Assembly: GCF_010858045.1 (NCBI RefSeq)
Contig: NZ_JAAGVC010000013.1
Span: 1 to 64,000, forward strand
Direction: 5' to 3'
Length of the DNA: 64,000 nt
Origin: Nocardia cyriacigeorgica
GTDB taxonomy: Bacteria; Actinomycetota; Actinomycetes; Mycobacteriales; Mycobacteriaceae
A program made the position numbers and the translations under genes. The notes below the pieces were generated by a model that saw only the letters and a list, made by a program, of their open reading frames with translations, was not told where the DNA came from and searched no databases. Below, one piece after another: positions 42,869-51,556 of this stretch; the first letter of the stretch is position 1, and each line of letters opens with the position of its first letter.

Positions 42869-44509
42869 TCACAGCGGAATGTTGCCGTGTTTCTTCGGCG
42901 GCAGGGTCACCATCTTGCGTTCCAGCAGTCGCAGCGCGGACACGATCTGGCCGCGGGTGTGCGAGGGCGGGATGACCGCGTCGACGTATCCGCGCTCGGC
43001 GGCGACGTAGGGGTTGACCAAGGTGTCCTCGTACTCGTTTTGCAGCTCGAGCCGCAGCGCATCGACGTCGGCGCCCTCTTTGGCGGCCTCGGCCAGCTGC
43101 TTGCGGTAGACGAATCCGACGGCCCCCGAGGCACCCATCACGGCGATCTGCGCGGTGGGCCAGGCGAGGTTCACATCGGCGCCCATGTGCTTGGAACCCA
43201 TGACGTCGTAGGCGCCGCCGTAGGCCTTACGCGTGATGATCGTGATTTTGCCCACAGTGGCCTCGCCGTAGGCGTAGAGCAGCTTCGCGCCGCGCCGGAT
43301 GATGCCGTTGTATTCCTGTCCGGTGCCGGGCAGGAAGCCGGGAACATCGACCAGGGTGATGATCGGGATGTTGAACGCATCGCAGGTACGCACGAACCGC
43401 GCGGCCTTCTCCGAGGCGTCGATATCGAGGCAGCCGGCGAACTGGGTGGGCTGGTTGGCGACGATGCCGACGCTGCGGCCGTCGACGCGGCCGAAGCCGA
43501 CGATGATGTTCATCGCGCGCTCGGCCTGCACCTCGAGGAATTCGTCGTCGTCGAGCAGGCGACGGATCACCTCGTGCATGTCGTAGGGCTGGTTCGGCGA
43601 GTCCGGGATCAGCGTGTCCAGCTCGAGGTCTTCCTCGGTGAGGCAGTCCTCGATGGCGCCGTCGATCGGGTCGGTGGCCGGGAAACGCGGCGCCTCGGCA
43701 CGGTTGTTGCTCGGCAGGTAGGACAGCAGGTCCTTGACGTAGTCGAGGGCGTCCTGCTCGCCGGAGGCGACGTAGTGCGCGACACCGGACTTGGTCATGT
43801 GGGTGTTGGCGCCACCGAGCTCTTCCATGGTGACTTCTTCACCGGTGACGGTCTTGATCACGTCGGGGCCGGTGACGAACATCTGGCTGGTCTGATCGAC
43901 CATCACCACGAAGTCGGTGAGCGCGGGCGAGTACACGTGCCCACCGGCGGCCGGGCCCATGATCAGCGAGATCTGCGGGATCACGCCGGAGGCCTGGATA
44001 TTGCGGTGGAAGATCTCGCCGTAGAGGCCGAGGGAGACCACGCCCTCCTGAATGCGCGCGCCCGCGCCCTCGTTGATGCCGATCAGCGGGCGGCCGGTCT
44101 TCAGCGCCAGGTCCATGACCTTGACGATCTTCTCGCCGTAGACCTCGCCGAGGCTGCCGCCGAAGACGGTGACGTCCTGGCTGAAGATGCACACGTCGCG
44201 GCCGTCGATGGTGCCGTAACCGGTGACCACACCGTCGCCGAGCGGGCGGTTGTTCTCCAAGCCGAAGTTCACGCTGCGGTGGCGCGCCAAGGCATCCAGC
44301 TCGACGAAGGAGCCCTCGTCGAGCAGGGCCAAGATGCGTTCGCGGGCGGTCATCTTGCCCTTGGCGTGCACCTTGTCGACCGCGGCCTCACCCATCGGGT
44401 GCTTGGCCTCTTCCAGCCGATTCCGCAGGTCAGCCAGCTTGCCGGCGGTGGTGTGGATATCTGGGGCACCCGCCGGTCCCGGCGTAGGCTGCTGCTGGAC
44501 ACTCGTCAT
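42869..44509 (-). CDS. accD5: Propionyl-/acyl-CoA carboxylase beta subunit
   Basis: The 546-residue carboxyltransferase subunit that moves CO2 from biotin to propionyl-CoA or acetyl-CoA. Family signatures are [55 protein letters not shown] and [20 protein letters not shown]. The C-terminal half has [19 protein letters not shown]. The ATG at 44509 (MTSVQQQ) is chosen; a longer frame upstream lacks conservation. It works with AccA3 and AccE5. A spacer of 128 bp before accE5 leaves room for an internal promoter. Confidence 0.95.
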   Translation of the reverse strand: MTSVQQQPTPGPAGAPDIHTTAGKLADLRNRLEEAKHPMGEAAVDKVHAKGKMTARERILALLDEGSFVELDALARHRSVNFGLENNRPLGDGVVTGYGTIDGRDVCIFSQDVTVFGGSLGEVYGEKIVKVMDLALKTGRPLIGINEGAGARIQEGVVSLGLYGEIFHRNIQASGVIPQISLIMGPAAGGHVYSPALTDFVVMVDQTSQMFVTGPDVIKTVTGEEVTMEELGGANTHMTKSGVAHYVASGEQDALDYVKDLLSYLPSNNRAEAPRFPATDPIDGAIEDCLTEEDLELDTLIPDSPNQPYDMHEVIRRLLDDDEFLEVQAERAMNIIVGFGRVDGRSVGIVANQPTQFAGCLDIDASEKAARFVRTCDAFNIPIITLVDVPGFLPGTGQEYNGIIRRGAKLLYAYGEATVGKITIITRKAYGGAYDVMGSKHMGADVNLAWPTAQIAVMGASGAVGFVYRKQLAEAAKEGADVDALRLELQNEYEDTLVNPYVAAERGYVDAVIPPSHTRGQIVSALRLLERKMVTLPPKKHGNIPL

Positions 44510-44680
44510 GGGTTCGGAGTGTAACCAGTGCCAGTACCGCCTGTTAACCCAGGAAGGGCTACCGGTCAGTAGAAAAGCCCAGGTGGGCATGGGGTCGGGC
44601 CGGAAAATCGGTTTCTTTCCCAAAGGGCTTCGCAATACCCTGTGAGCATTCATTTTTCGAGCTCAGGGGAGGGAGCGAGC

Positions 44681-44884
44681 ATGTTCGGATGGAGTAGATC
44701 GGTGGCCGAACACGCGACCGCGGCGGCGTTCACCCGGCCGGTCGCCGAGCCGGAACCGAAGTTCACCGAAGCGGAGTCGGCCGCGGAATCCGGATTCACC
44801 GCCGAGGCCGCCGAAGGGGAGACCGGAGGCGGCTCCGCGATGCGATCGGCACCGCGTCCGGCCGATTTCGATCTCGCGGGGTAG
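44681..44884 (+). CDS. Possible small unknown protein
   Basis: A 67-residue frame beginning MFGWSRSVAEHATAAA and rich in Ala, Glu and Pro. GGGGAGGGAGCGAGC lies just before the ATG at 44681, an unusually good ribosome-binding site, which is the main support. It lies between divergent accD5 and birA, 28 bp before birA, and could be a leader gene for it. No family, signal peptide or membrane helix is seen. Confidence 0.5.
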   Translation: MFGWSRSVAEHATAAAFTRPVAEPEPKFTEAESAAESGFTAEAAEGETGGGSAMRSAPRPADFDLAG

Positions 44885-44912
44885 CGCCGCCGACGGCGAG
44901 TAGCCTGCGCAT

Positions 44913-45710
44913 GTGCACAGGCCACCGTTGGATGCAGAGCAGTTGCGGCGCGATATCGCCGAGGACGACCAGTTGTCGTTCTATCGCGAGATCGAGGTGG
45001 TGGAGACGACCGGATCCACCAACGCCGATCTGATCGCCAGGGCGGCTGATCCGGCCGCCGACCGGATCGCGCTGCTGGCCGAGGCGCAGGAGCAGGGGCG
45101 CGGCAGGCACGCCAGGGTGTGGGTGAGCCCGCCGCGCGCGCAGATCGCGCTGTCGATTCTGGTGCGGTTGCCGGGGATCGATCCCACCGCACTCGGCTGG
45201 CTACCCCTGTTGACAGGAGTGGCGGTGGTGGACGCGCTGCGCACCACTGCCTCGGTGCCCGCGACGCTCAAATGGCCGAACGATGTCTTGATCGAGGGCC
45301 GGAAGGTGGCGGGCATCCTCGCCGAGGTCGCCGCGAGCGGCGCCGAGCTCGCGGTGGTGGTCGGCATCGGGCTCAACGTGAGCCTCGCCGAGGACGAGCT
45401 GCCGGTCCCGCATGCCACCTCGCTGACGCTGGCCGGTGCGGACGGCGTCGACCGCACCGCGGTGGCCCGTTCGATCCTCACCGAATTCGCCCGCCGGATC
45501 ACCGCCTGGCGCGAAGAGGATTGGGCCGTCGCCCATCTGGCGCACGCCTACCGGGAGCGGTGCGCGACGCTCGGTGCCAGGGTGCGCGCCGACCTGCCCG
45601 GCGGCAAGACGCTCACCGGCGTGGCCACCGACGTCGACGATGCGGGCCGGCTGCTGATCGGTGATCGGGCGGTCTCGGCAGGCGACGTCACCCACCTGCG
45701 CCCCGAATAG
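44913..45710 (+). CDS. birA: Biotin-protein ligase
   Basis: Attaches biotin to the AccA3-type carrier lysine through biotinyl-AMP. At 265 residues it is the short class without an N-terminal DNA-binding domain, so it is not a biotin repressor. The catalytic motifs are TTGSTNADLIARA, EQGRGRHARVWVSPP and LKWPNDVLIEGRKVAGIL. The small C-terminal SH3-like domain is DLPGGKTLTGVATDVDDAG. It starts at GTG 44913. Its target enzymes lie beside it, matching the Rv3279c-Rv3280-Rv3281 order. Confidence 0.93.
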   Translation: MHRPPLDAEQLRRDIAEDDQLSFYREIEVVETTGSTNADLIARAADPAADRIALLAEAQEQGRGRHARVWVSPPRAQIALSILVRLPGIDPTALGWLPLLTGVAVVDALRTTASVPATLKWPNDVLIEGRKVAGILAEVAASGAELAVVVGIGLNVSLAEDELPVPHATSLTLAGADGVDRTAVARSILTEFARRITAWREEDWAVAHLAHAYRERCATLGARVRADLPGGKTLTGVATDVDDAGRLLIGDRAVSAGDVTHLRPE

Positions 45711-45797
45711 CGCTGAACTCGTTGCGGTCGAGCGCGTTCCGTCGACACCACGCCGCGCGCCGGTCGTTTCGCCGTGGTGGGCGGTAGGGTTCGGCAC

Positions 45798-46325
45798 ATG
45801 GGTTATCCGGAGGACGTCCTGGCGCCCGACGAAGAGCTGATACTGCATCGCCATCCGCACTGGAAGATGCTGTTCTGGCCGGTCGTCACCTTGATCGTCG
45901 CCACCGCCGTCGCGGGCTTCGCCGGCGGGGTGGCCTACCGCAACACCGAGGCGCCGGGCCGGTCGATCCTGTTGCTGGTGATCTTCCTGATCTGGCTGCT
46001 CATCGTGATCTGGCGCTGCGTCATTCCGCTGATCAGCTGGAAGTCGACGCATTTCATCATCACTCAGCGGCGGGTCCTGGTGCGCCAGGGCGTGATCACC
46101 CACACCGGCATCGATATCCCGATGAGCCGCATCTCCAGTGTGCAGTTCCGGCACGGCCTGTTCGACCGGCTGCTCGGCACCGGCACCCTGATCATCGGAT
46201 CCTCGTCGGAGGAACCGCTCGAATACGACGACATCCCGGCGGTGCAGCAGGTGCACGCGCTGCTCTACCACCAGGTGTTCGAGGTCGAGCGCGGCCATCG
46301 TGACGATTCGCACGGCTACCGGTGA
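45798..46325 (+). CDS. Bacterial PH-domain membrane protein
   Basis: A 175-residue membrane protein of the Rv3278c type. After a short cytosolic part (MGYPEDVLAPDEELILHRHP) come two hydrophobic helices (MLFWPVVTLIVATAVAGFAG, and SILLLVIFLIWLLIVIWRCV). A bPH2/DUF304 domain follows, with FIITQRRVLVRQGVITHTG, IPMSRISSVQF and a conserved GTGTLIIGSSSEEP. The role is unknown; relatives are suspected to act at the membrane in cell-envelope or stress contexts. The ATG at 45798 is preferred over one 24 bases upstream. It lies 40 bp before the response regulator. Confidence 0.85.
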   Translation: MGYPEDVLAPDEELILHRHPHWKMLFWPVVTLIVATAVAGFAGGVAYRNTEAPGRSILLLVIFLIWLLIVIWRCVIPLISWKSTHFIITQRRVLVRQGVITHTGIDIPMSRISSVQFRHGLFDRLLGTGTLIIGSSSEEPLEYDDIPAVQQVHALLYHQVFEVERGHRDDSHGYR

Positions 46326-46365
46326 GCGGCGCGCCGGTCGTGGCGTCGGTCCGTAATCTTGCTCT

Positions 46366-47043
46366 ATGACCGCTGTACTGCTGGCCGAGGACGATGAGGC
46401 CATCGCCGCGCCGCTCTCGCGCGCCTTGGGCCGGGAAGGCTACTCGGTCACCGTCGAACGCTTCGGTCCCGCGGTGCTGCGCCGCGCGCTCGAAGGCAAC
46501 CACGATCTGCTGATCCTCGATCTCGGGCTGCCCGGCATGGACGGGCTGGAGGTGTGCCGTCAGGTGCGGGCGCGTGGCGCCGATCTGGCGGTACTGATGT
46601 TGACCGCGCGCACCGACGAGGTCGATTTCGTGGTCGGGTTGGACGCGGGCGCCGACGACTACGTGGGTAAACCGTTCCGGCTGGCCGAACTGCTGGCTCG
46701 GGTGCGAGCGCTGTTGCGGCGCAGCGGAATCGGCGACGACACCGTCGAGGTGGGTGGCATCCGGCTCGAGCCCGCCGCGCGGCGGGTGCTGGTCAATGGC
46801 GTCGAGGTCGGTCTGGCCAACAAGGAGTACGAGCTGCTCAAGGTGCTCATCGACCGGGCAGGCCAGGTGGTCTCGCGCGAGACCATCCTGCGCGAGGTGT
46901 GGGGCGACGCCGAACTGCGCGGCTCCAAGACCCTCGATATGCATATGTCGTGGCTGCGCCGCAAGATCGGGGACGAGGGCCCGATGGCGGAGCGGCGCAT
47001 CGTCACCGTGCGCGGTGTCGGATTCCGGCTGAACACCGACTGA
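46366..47043 (+). CDS. OmpR/PhoB-type response regulator
   Basis: A 225-residue two-component regulator. The receiver has the acidic cluster E8-D9-D10, the phospho-acceptor D52 in LLILDLGLPGMDG, and the lysine in ADDYVGKPF. The C-terminal winged helix includes EYELLKVLIDRAGQVVSRE and SKTLDMHMSWLRRKIGDEG. It is followed with a single-base gap by its histidine kinase, so the pair is one operon. The stimulus is unknown. The pair is inserted between the homologues of Rv3278c and Rv3277, where M. tuberculosis has none. Confidence 0.93.
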   Translation: MTAVLLAEDDEAIAAPLSRALGREGYSVTVERFGPAVLRRALEGNHDLLILDLGLPGMDGLEVCRQVRARGADLAVLMLTARTDEVDFVVGLDAGADDYVGKPFRLAELLARVRALLRRSGIGDDTVEVGGIRLEPAARRVLVNGVEVGLANKEYELLKVLIDRAGQVVSRETILREVWGDAELRGSKTLDMHMSWLRRKIGDEGPMAERRIVTVRGVGFRLNTD

Positions 47044-47044
47044 C

Positions 47045-48355
47045 GTGCGGCGCCGGATCCTGCGGTCCATGCTGACCGTGCTCATGCTCACCACGGTGGC
47101 GCTCGGTGTGCCGCTGACCTACACCGCGTGGCTGTGGGTCGAGGACATCACCCGCAACGATCTGCAGAACCGGCTCGAACGGATCGCGGTGGAGGTGATC
47201 GCCCAGGAACGCGAGGACGGGCGGGTGCACGACGGCCTCGATCTGCGCACGGTGCGTCCGCTGGTGCCCGACGACGGCAAGCTCACCATCATCTATCCGG
47301 CACCGCACGACAACGCCTCGCAGGTGGATATCGGCCCGGAGCGGGTGCAGGATCCGCTGCTGGAATCGCTGTCGATGGGTGCGTCGGGGTCGCTGCGGCT
47401 CGAGGTGCCTTCGGCGCCGATGCATGCCAGGCAGCGCCAGGCCGTCGCCGTGGTGGGGCTGGCCGTGCTGGCCTCGCTCAGCGCCGCGGTCGCGGTGGCG
47501 GTGGTGACCGCGCGCCGGGTCGCCGATCCGCTGCGCGATGTGGCGGCGCGGGCGGCCCGGCTGGCCATGGGTGATTTCCGGCCCGATCCGCGCAGGCACG
47601 GCATCGCCGAGCTGGACCGGGTCTCCGATGTGCTCGATTCGGCGACCGTCGAGATCGCCGGCCGGCTGCAACGCGAGCACGCGCTGGTGGCCGACGTCTC
47701 CCATCAGTTGCGCAGCAGGCTCACCGCGGTGCGGCTGCGCCTGGACGAGCTGTCGGCGCACCGCGATCCGGATGTGGTGCACGAGGCCGAGGAGGCGATG
47801 GCACAGGTCGACCGGCTCACCGAGGCGATTGATGATCTGGTGCGCGCCTCCCGTGACGAGGACGCCACCGACCGCGATCCGGTGCCGGTGATGGACGAGC
47901 TGCGCGGCATCGTCACCGAATGGACCCATCCGTTCACCGAGGCCGGGCGCACCCTGCAACTGATCGGCGACGACCAATTGCGCGCGCCGATCACCGGTTC
48001 CCGGTTGCGGGAGGCGGTCGCGGTGCTGATCGACAATGCCCTCATGCACGGCGGCGGCACCTGCACGGTGTCGGTGCGCACGGTGCGTCCCGGTGGCGAT
48101 CGGGAGCCGCTGGTGTGTGTGGAGATCGCCGACGAGGGCGACGGCGTCAGCGATGAGCTGGCCCCGCACATCTTCGATCGGGGTTTCTCCGGCGCCGGTT
48201 CGACCGGGGTGGGGCTGGCGCTGGCGCGGGCGTTGATCGAAGCCGATGGCGGGCGGCTGGAATTGCAGCGGCGCAGGCCCGCGTTGTTCGCGGTGTTCCT
48301 CGGGGCGCCGACGGCGACGCGTCAGGCCAACGGGGTGGTGGGGGAGCCGCGCTAG
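47045..48355 (+). CDS. HAMP-type sensor histidine kinase
   Basis: A 436-residue membrane kinase. It has an N-terminal transmembrane helix (MLTVLMLTTVALGVPLTY), an extracytoplasmic loop of about 100 residues, and a second helix (AVAVVGLAVLASLSAAVAVA). The HAMP domain is next, and the dimerisation helix has the phosphorylated H220 in VADVSHQLRSRLTAVRL. The ATPase domain contains VAVLIDNALMHGGG, ADEGDGVSDELAPHIFDRGF and STGVGLALARALIE. It starts at GTG 47045, one base after the regulator stop. The short periplasmic loop suggests sensing of the envelope or of a small ligand. Confidence 0.92.
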   Translation: MRRRILRSMLTVLMLTTVALGVPLTYTAWLWVEDITRNDLQNRLERIAVEVIAQEREDGRVHDGLDLRTVRPLVPDDGKLTIIYPAPHDNASQVDIGPERVQDPLLESLSMGASGSLRLEVPSAPMHARQRQAVAVVGLAVLASLSAAVAVAVVTARRVADPLRDVAARAARLAMGDFRPDPRRHGIAELDRVSDVLDSATVEIAGRLQREHALVADVSHQLRSRLTAVRLRLDELSAHRDPDVVHEAEEAMAQVDRLTEAIDDLVRASRDEDATDRDPVPVMDELRGIVTEWTHPFTEAGRTLQLIGDDQLRAPITGSRLREAVAVLIDNALMHGGGTCTVSVRTVRPGGDREPLVCVEIADEGDGVSDELAPHIFDRGFSGAGSTGVGLALARALIEADGGRLELQRRRPALFAVFLGAPTATRQANGVVGEPR

Positions 48356-48370
48356 CTTCGCGGCGATCGC

Positions 48371-48919
48371 TCAGCCCTGATGGCCGAGGCGGCGCTCTTC
48401 CTCGACGAGCTCTTCGAACTCTTCCATGATCTGTTCCATCTCATCGGGGAACACCCAGCGGCGCATGGCCCAGAAGCGGAACGCCATCTGCAGCAGATTG
48501 CCGATGATGAACGCGCTGATGAAATCGGCGACATTCTCCACGAGGAAGCTGACGTCGGGTTGGCGCAGGTGGAAGACGTAACTGGAGATCCACAGCGGCA
48601 CGAAGCTCAGCACCACGCCGACGCCGCTGACGGCGAAGAACAGTGCGGCTTCGTGGTGGCGTTCGCGGCCGCCGCGGTTCTTGAACGACCATTCCCGGTT
48701 GAGGATGTAGGAACAGATCACCGCGATCACACCGGAGATGATCTTCGCGGTGACCGGCTTCGGCTCCAGAACTGTCCACTTCAGTAGGTAGAAGATCCCG
48801 CTGTCGATGACGAAGGTGGTCGCGCCGACGATGGCGAACTTGATCAGCTCGCGGTGGCGATACGCGATCTCCTGCGCAGGCTTGGGAAGGACGCTGACCA
48901 CGTCGTCGACGAATGACAC
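48371..48919 (-). CDS. GtrA family membrane protein
   Basis: A 182-residue four-helix membrane protein of the GtrA family, linked to moving or presenting polyprenyl-linked sugars for cell-envelope polysaccharides. Helices are FAIVGATTFVIDSGIFYLL, IISGVIAVICSYILNREWSF, a third around AALFFAVSGVGVVLSFVPLW and a fourth ending RFWAMRRWVF. The family motif NREWSFKNRGG is present. The tail is acidic (EEFEELVEEERR). It matches Rv3277 in position and is divergent from purK. A second, unrelated GtrA copy is at 56433. Confidence 0.88.
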   Translation of the reverse strand: MSFVDDVVSVLPKPAQEIAYRHRELIKFAIVGATTFVIDSGIFYLLKWTVLEPKPVTAKIISGVIAVICSYILNREWSFKNRGGRERHHEAALFFAVSGVGVVLSFVPLWISSYVFHLRQPDVSFLVENVADFISAFIIGNLLQMAFRFWAMRRWVFPDEMEQIMEEFEELVEEERRLGHQG

Positions 48920-48958
48920 AAGGCCCGAGTGTACCGGTAGCGGTCATTCGCACCGGAC

Positions 48959-50179
48959 ATGACAGTATTGACCGACGTGAGCGCACGTTCCTTCGATCCT
49001 TCGGCAATGCCGACCGTCACCATGATCGGCGGTGGCCAGCTCGCGCGCATGACGCACCAGGCCGCCATCGCATTGGGCCAGCGCCTTCGGGTGCTCGCCG
49101 AGCATCCCGGCGATCCGGCCGCGCAGGTCAGCCCCGACGTCGTCCTCGGAAGTCACACCGACCTGGCCGCGCTGCGCGCCGCCGCGGTGGGTTCGCACGC
49201 GCTGACCTTCGACCACGAGCATGTGCCGACCGAACACCTCGAGACGCTGGTCGCCGAGGGCGTGAACGTGCAGCCGCCGCCGTCGGCGCTGCTCTACGCC
49301 CAGGACAAGCTGGCCATGCGGACGAAACTGTCGAGCATGGGGCTGCCGGTGCCCGCGTTCGTGGAGGTGTCCGAGCCAGCCGACGCGGTGAAGTTCGGCG
49401 CCGAACAGGGCTGGCCCATCGTCATCAAGGCGGTGCGCGGCGGCTACGACGGGCGCGGAGTGTGGATGCCCGAGGACGCCGCCGAGGCCGAGCTGATCGT
49501 CACCGAGCAGTTGGCGAACGGGGTGCGGCTGCTGGCCGAGGCCAGGGTGGACCTGAAGCGGGAGCTGTCCGCGATGGTGGCGCGCTCGCCGTTCGGGCAG
49601 GCCGCGACCTGGCCGGTGGTGGAGACCGTGCAGCGCAAGGGGCAGTGCGCGGTCGTCATCGCGCCGGCGCCGGAGTTGCCGGAGCAGGTGGGTGCCGAAG
49701 CCGAGACCATGGCGCTCGCGCTGGCCAACGAACTGGGTGTGGTCGGTGCGATGGCGGTGGAGCTGTTCGAGACCCACGACGGAACCCTGCTGATCAACGA
49801 GCTGGCCATGCGCCCGCACAATTCCGGGCACTGGGGCATGGACGGCGCCCGCACCGGCCAATTCGAACAGCATCTGCGCGCGGTACTCGACTACCCGCTC
49901 GGCGACACCAGCCCGCTGGCGCCGGTCACCGTGATGGCGAATATTCTCGGCGCGCCCGAGGCGCCTGCCATGTCGATGGACGAGCGGCTGCATCATCTGT
50001 TCGCCCGGATGCCGGATGCCAAGGTGCACCTGTACGGCAAGGGTGAGCGCCCGGATCGCAAGATCGGGCATGTGAACGTGCTGGGCGATGATGTCGCGAC
50101 GGTGCGCGAGAAGGCCGAGCGGGCGGCGCATTGGATGTCGCACGCCGTATGGACCGACGGATGGGATCCGCATGAGTGA
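48959..50179 (+). CDS. purK: N5-carboxyaminoimidazole ribonucleotide synthetase
   Basis: The ATP-grasp enzyme of purine synthesis that makes N5-CAIR from AIR, ATP and bicarbonate. The 406 residues show [20 protein letters not shown] at the N terminus, the ATP site in [18 protein letters not shown], and the metal site in [20 protein letters not shown]. The start may be ATG 48959 (used) or ATG 49007 just before VTMIGGG; no good ribosome-binding site distinguishes them. It overlaps purE by eight bases (50172-50179), so PurK and PurE are translated together. Confidence 0.95.
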   Translation: MTVLTDVSARSFDPSAMPTVTMIGGGQLARMTHQAAIALGQRLRVLAEHPGDPAAQVSPDVVLGSHTDLAALRAAAVGSHALTFDHEHVPTEHLETLVAEGVNVQPPPSALLYAQDKLAMRTKLSSMGLPVPAFVEVSEPADAVKFGAEQGWPIVIKAVRGGYDGRGVWMPEDAAEAELIVTEQLANGVRLLAEARVDLKRELSAMVARSPFGQAATWPVVETVQRKGQCAVVIAPAPELPEQVGAEAETMALALANELGVVGAMAVELFETHDGTLLINELAMRPHNSGHWGMDGARTGQFEQHLRAVLDYPLGDTSPLAPVTVMANILGAPEAPAMSMDERLHHLFARMPDAKVHLYGKGERPDRKIGHVNVLGDDVATVREKAERAAHWMSHAVWTDGWDPHE

Positions 50180-50681
50180 GCAGCAGGGCCCGGCAGTCGG
50201 CCTGATCATGGGCAGCGACTCCGACTGGCCGACCATGGAGGCCGCCGCCGAGGCGCTGGCCGAGTTCGGGATCCGCTTCGAGGTCGGCGTGGTCTCCGCG
50301 CATCGCACCCCGCAGCGCATGCTCGACTATGCCCGTGACGCCGCGGGGCGCGGTATCAAGGTCATCATCGCCGGTGCGGGCGGGGCGGCCCATCTGCCGG
50401 GCATGGTCGCCTCGGCGACCCCGCTGCCGGTGATCGGTGTCCCGGTTCCGTTGAAGTACCTCGACGGGATGGACTCGCTGCTGTCCATCGTGCAGATGCC
50501 AGCGGGCGTCCCGGTCGCCACCGTCTCCATCGGTGGCGCCCGCAACGCAGGCCTGCTCGCCGCCCGCATCCTCGCCACCCAGGATCCGGCCCTGCTGGAG
50601 CGGATGCGCCAGTTCCAGGCCGGGCTGGAGCAGATGGTGCTGGACAAGGACGAGGCGCTGCGCCGCAAGCTGCTCGGCTGA
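50172..50681 (+). CDS. purE: N5-CAIR mutase
   Basis: Converts N5-CAIR to CAIR, the step after PurK in de novo purine synthesis. The 169 residues carry the class I PurE motifs [32 protein letters not shown] (catalytic His) and [16 protein letters not shown]. The ATG at 50172 lies inside the purK end. The octamer's mobile C-terminal helix ([18 protein letters not shown] end) is present. It is followed by a TetR gene 31 bp later, which may share the transcript. Confidence 0.95.
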   Translation: MSEQQGPAVGLIMGSDSDWPTMEAAAEALAEFGIRFEVGVVSAHRTPQRMLDYARDAAGRGIKVIIAGAGGAAHLPGMVASATPLPVIGVPVPLKYLDGMDSLLSIVQMPAGVPVATVSIGGARNAGLLAARILATQDPALLERMRQFQAGLEQMVLDKDEALRRKLLG

Positions 50682-50712
50682 GTACTGCGCCGGCGCTCGA
50701 TACGGTGAAACG

Positions 50713-51396
50713 ATGACGACCGACGACACAGCGCGGGTCACAGCGGGTGACGACACCGTCCGGTTCCGCTTGGCCGTGGTGGATGTGGCCCTGCGGCTGT
50801 TCGCCGAGCAAGGGTACGAGGCGACGTCGGTGGATGCGATCGCGGAGGCCGCAGGGATTTCGCGGCGCACGTTCTTCCGGCAGTTCCGTTCGAAAGAGGA
50901 CGTGATCTTCGCCGATCACGAAGCCCAGCTGGCGGCGGCGGGGGAATACCTGAGCACCAGCGAGGAGGACCCGTGGGACGCGGTGTGCTCGGCGGTGGTG
51001 CAGGTGTTCGAACGATTCACCCAGTGGCGCGATATCGCCGCGCGCCGGTACCGGGTGGTGCGGCGGGTGCCCGCACTGCGCGAACGCGAGATCGTGACGG
51101 TGTTCCGGTACGAGCGGTTGTTCACCGATTTCCTGCGCGAGCGGTTGCCGGAGGCCTCTGATCTGGCCAGGGTGCAGTTCACCGCGGCGGTCACCGCGAC
51201 GCACAACTATCTGCTGCGGCGCATGGTGCGCGGGGAATCCGATGCCGGTGCGGCCGATCTGCGGGTCGAACTGGCCGCGATTCCGCGCGGCGGGCAGCAG
51301 CCGCGGTCGGATGAGATGGTGCTCGCGGTGTTCCCGCGCGACCTGCCGCCGCGCCGGGTCGCCGACCTGCTCGAACACCGCCTCGGTAATCTGTGA
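50713..51396 (+). CDS. TetR family regulator next to fadE25
   Basis: A 227-residue TetR repressor. The HTH lies in residues 20-65 (ALRLFAEQGYEATSVDAIAE, then GISRRTFFRQFRSKEDVIFA). The C-terminal ligand domain is helical with many Arg/Glu pairs. It precedes the acyl-CoA dehydrogenase fadE25 by 160 bp, and that gap holds two GRCACTSAGTGCC palindromes, so fadE25 is its probable target and a CoA thioester a probable ligand. No homologue is recalled at this site in M. tuberculosis, where purE and fadE25 are adjacent. The ATG at 50713 is the first after purE. Confidence 0.88.
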   Translation: MTTDDTARVTAGDDTVRFRLAVVDVALRLFAEQGYEATSVDAIAEAAGISRRTFFRQFRSKEDVIFADHEAQLAAAGEYLSTSEEDPWDAVCSAVVQVFERFTQWRDIAARRYRVVRRVPALREREIVTVFRYERLFTDFLRERLPEASDLARVQFTAAVTATHNYLLRRMVRGESDAGAADLRVELAAIPRGGQQPRSDEMVLAVFPRDLPPRRVADLLEHRLGNL

Positions 51397-51417
51397 CCAG
51401 CCACACAGTTGGATTCT

Positions 51418-51430
51418 GACACTCAGTGCC
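51418..51430. promoter_or_regulatory. Operator copy 1 upstream of fadE25
   Basis: GACACTCAGTGCC, one mismatch from a perfect 6-1-6 palindrome, centred at 51424. It matches operator copy 2 at 51483-51495. Centres are 65 bp apart, about six helical turns. It lies 22 bases after the TetR stop and upstream of a TATACT -10-like hexamer at 51465. A half-site AGTGCCA lies at 51448 between the two. Confidence 0.55.
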
Positions 51431-51482
51431 ATACGGTCTCTGCCGGTAGTGCCAGTTCGGCGCGTATACTCGGCGTCGACGT

Positions 51483-51495
51483 GGCACTGAGTGCC
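51483..51495. promoter_or_regulatory. Operator copy 2 upstream of fadE25
   Basis: GGCACTGAGTGCC is a perfect palindrome (6-1-6) centred at 51489, 62 bp before the fadE25 ATG and just downstream of the TATACT element at 51465-51470. Bound repressor here would block transcript initiation or elongation, and with copy 1 could form a loop. Confidence 0.6.
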
Positions 51496-51556
51496 GGACC
51501 AATCTGTGTGTCCGGAAAGGACCGCAGCTTTTCACACACGATCAGGAGCGTGCCCG

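Noticed and set aside
47702..47704. Kinase H-box SHQLRSRLTA seen as a defective motif
   Set aside because: Gln and Arg at these places occur in many active actinobacterial kinases, and the ATPase motifs are intact.
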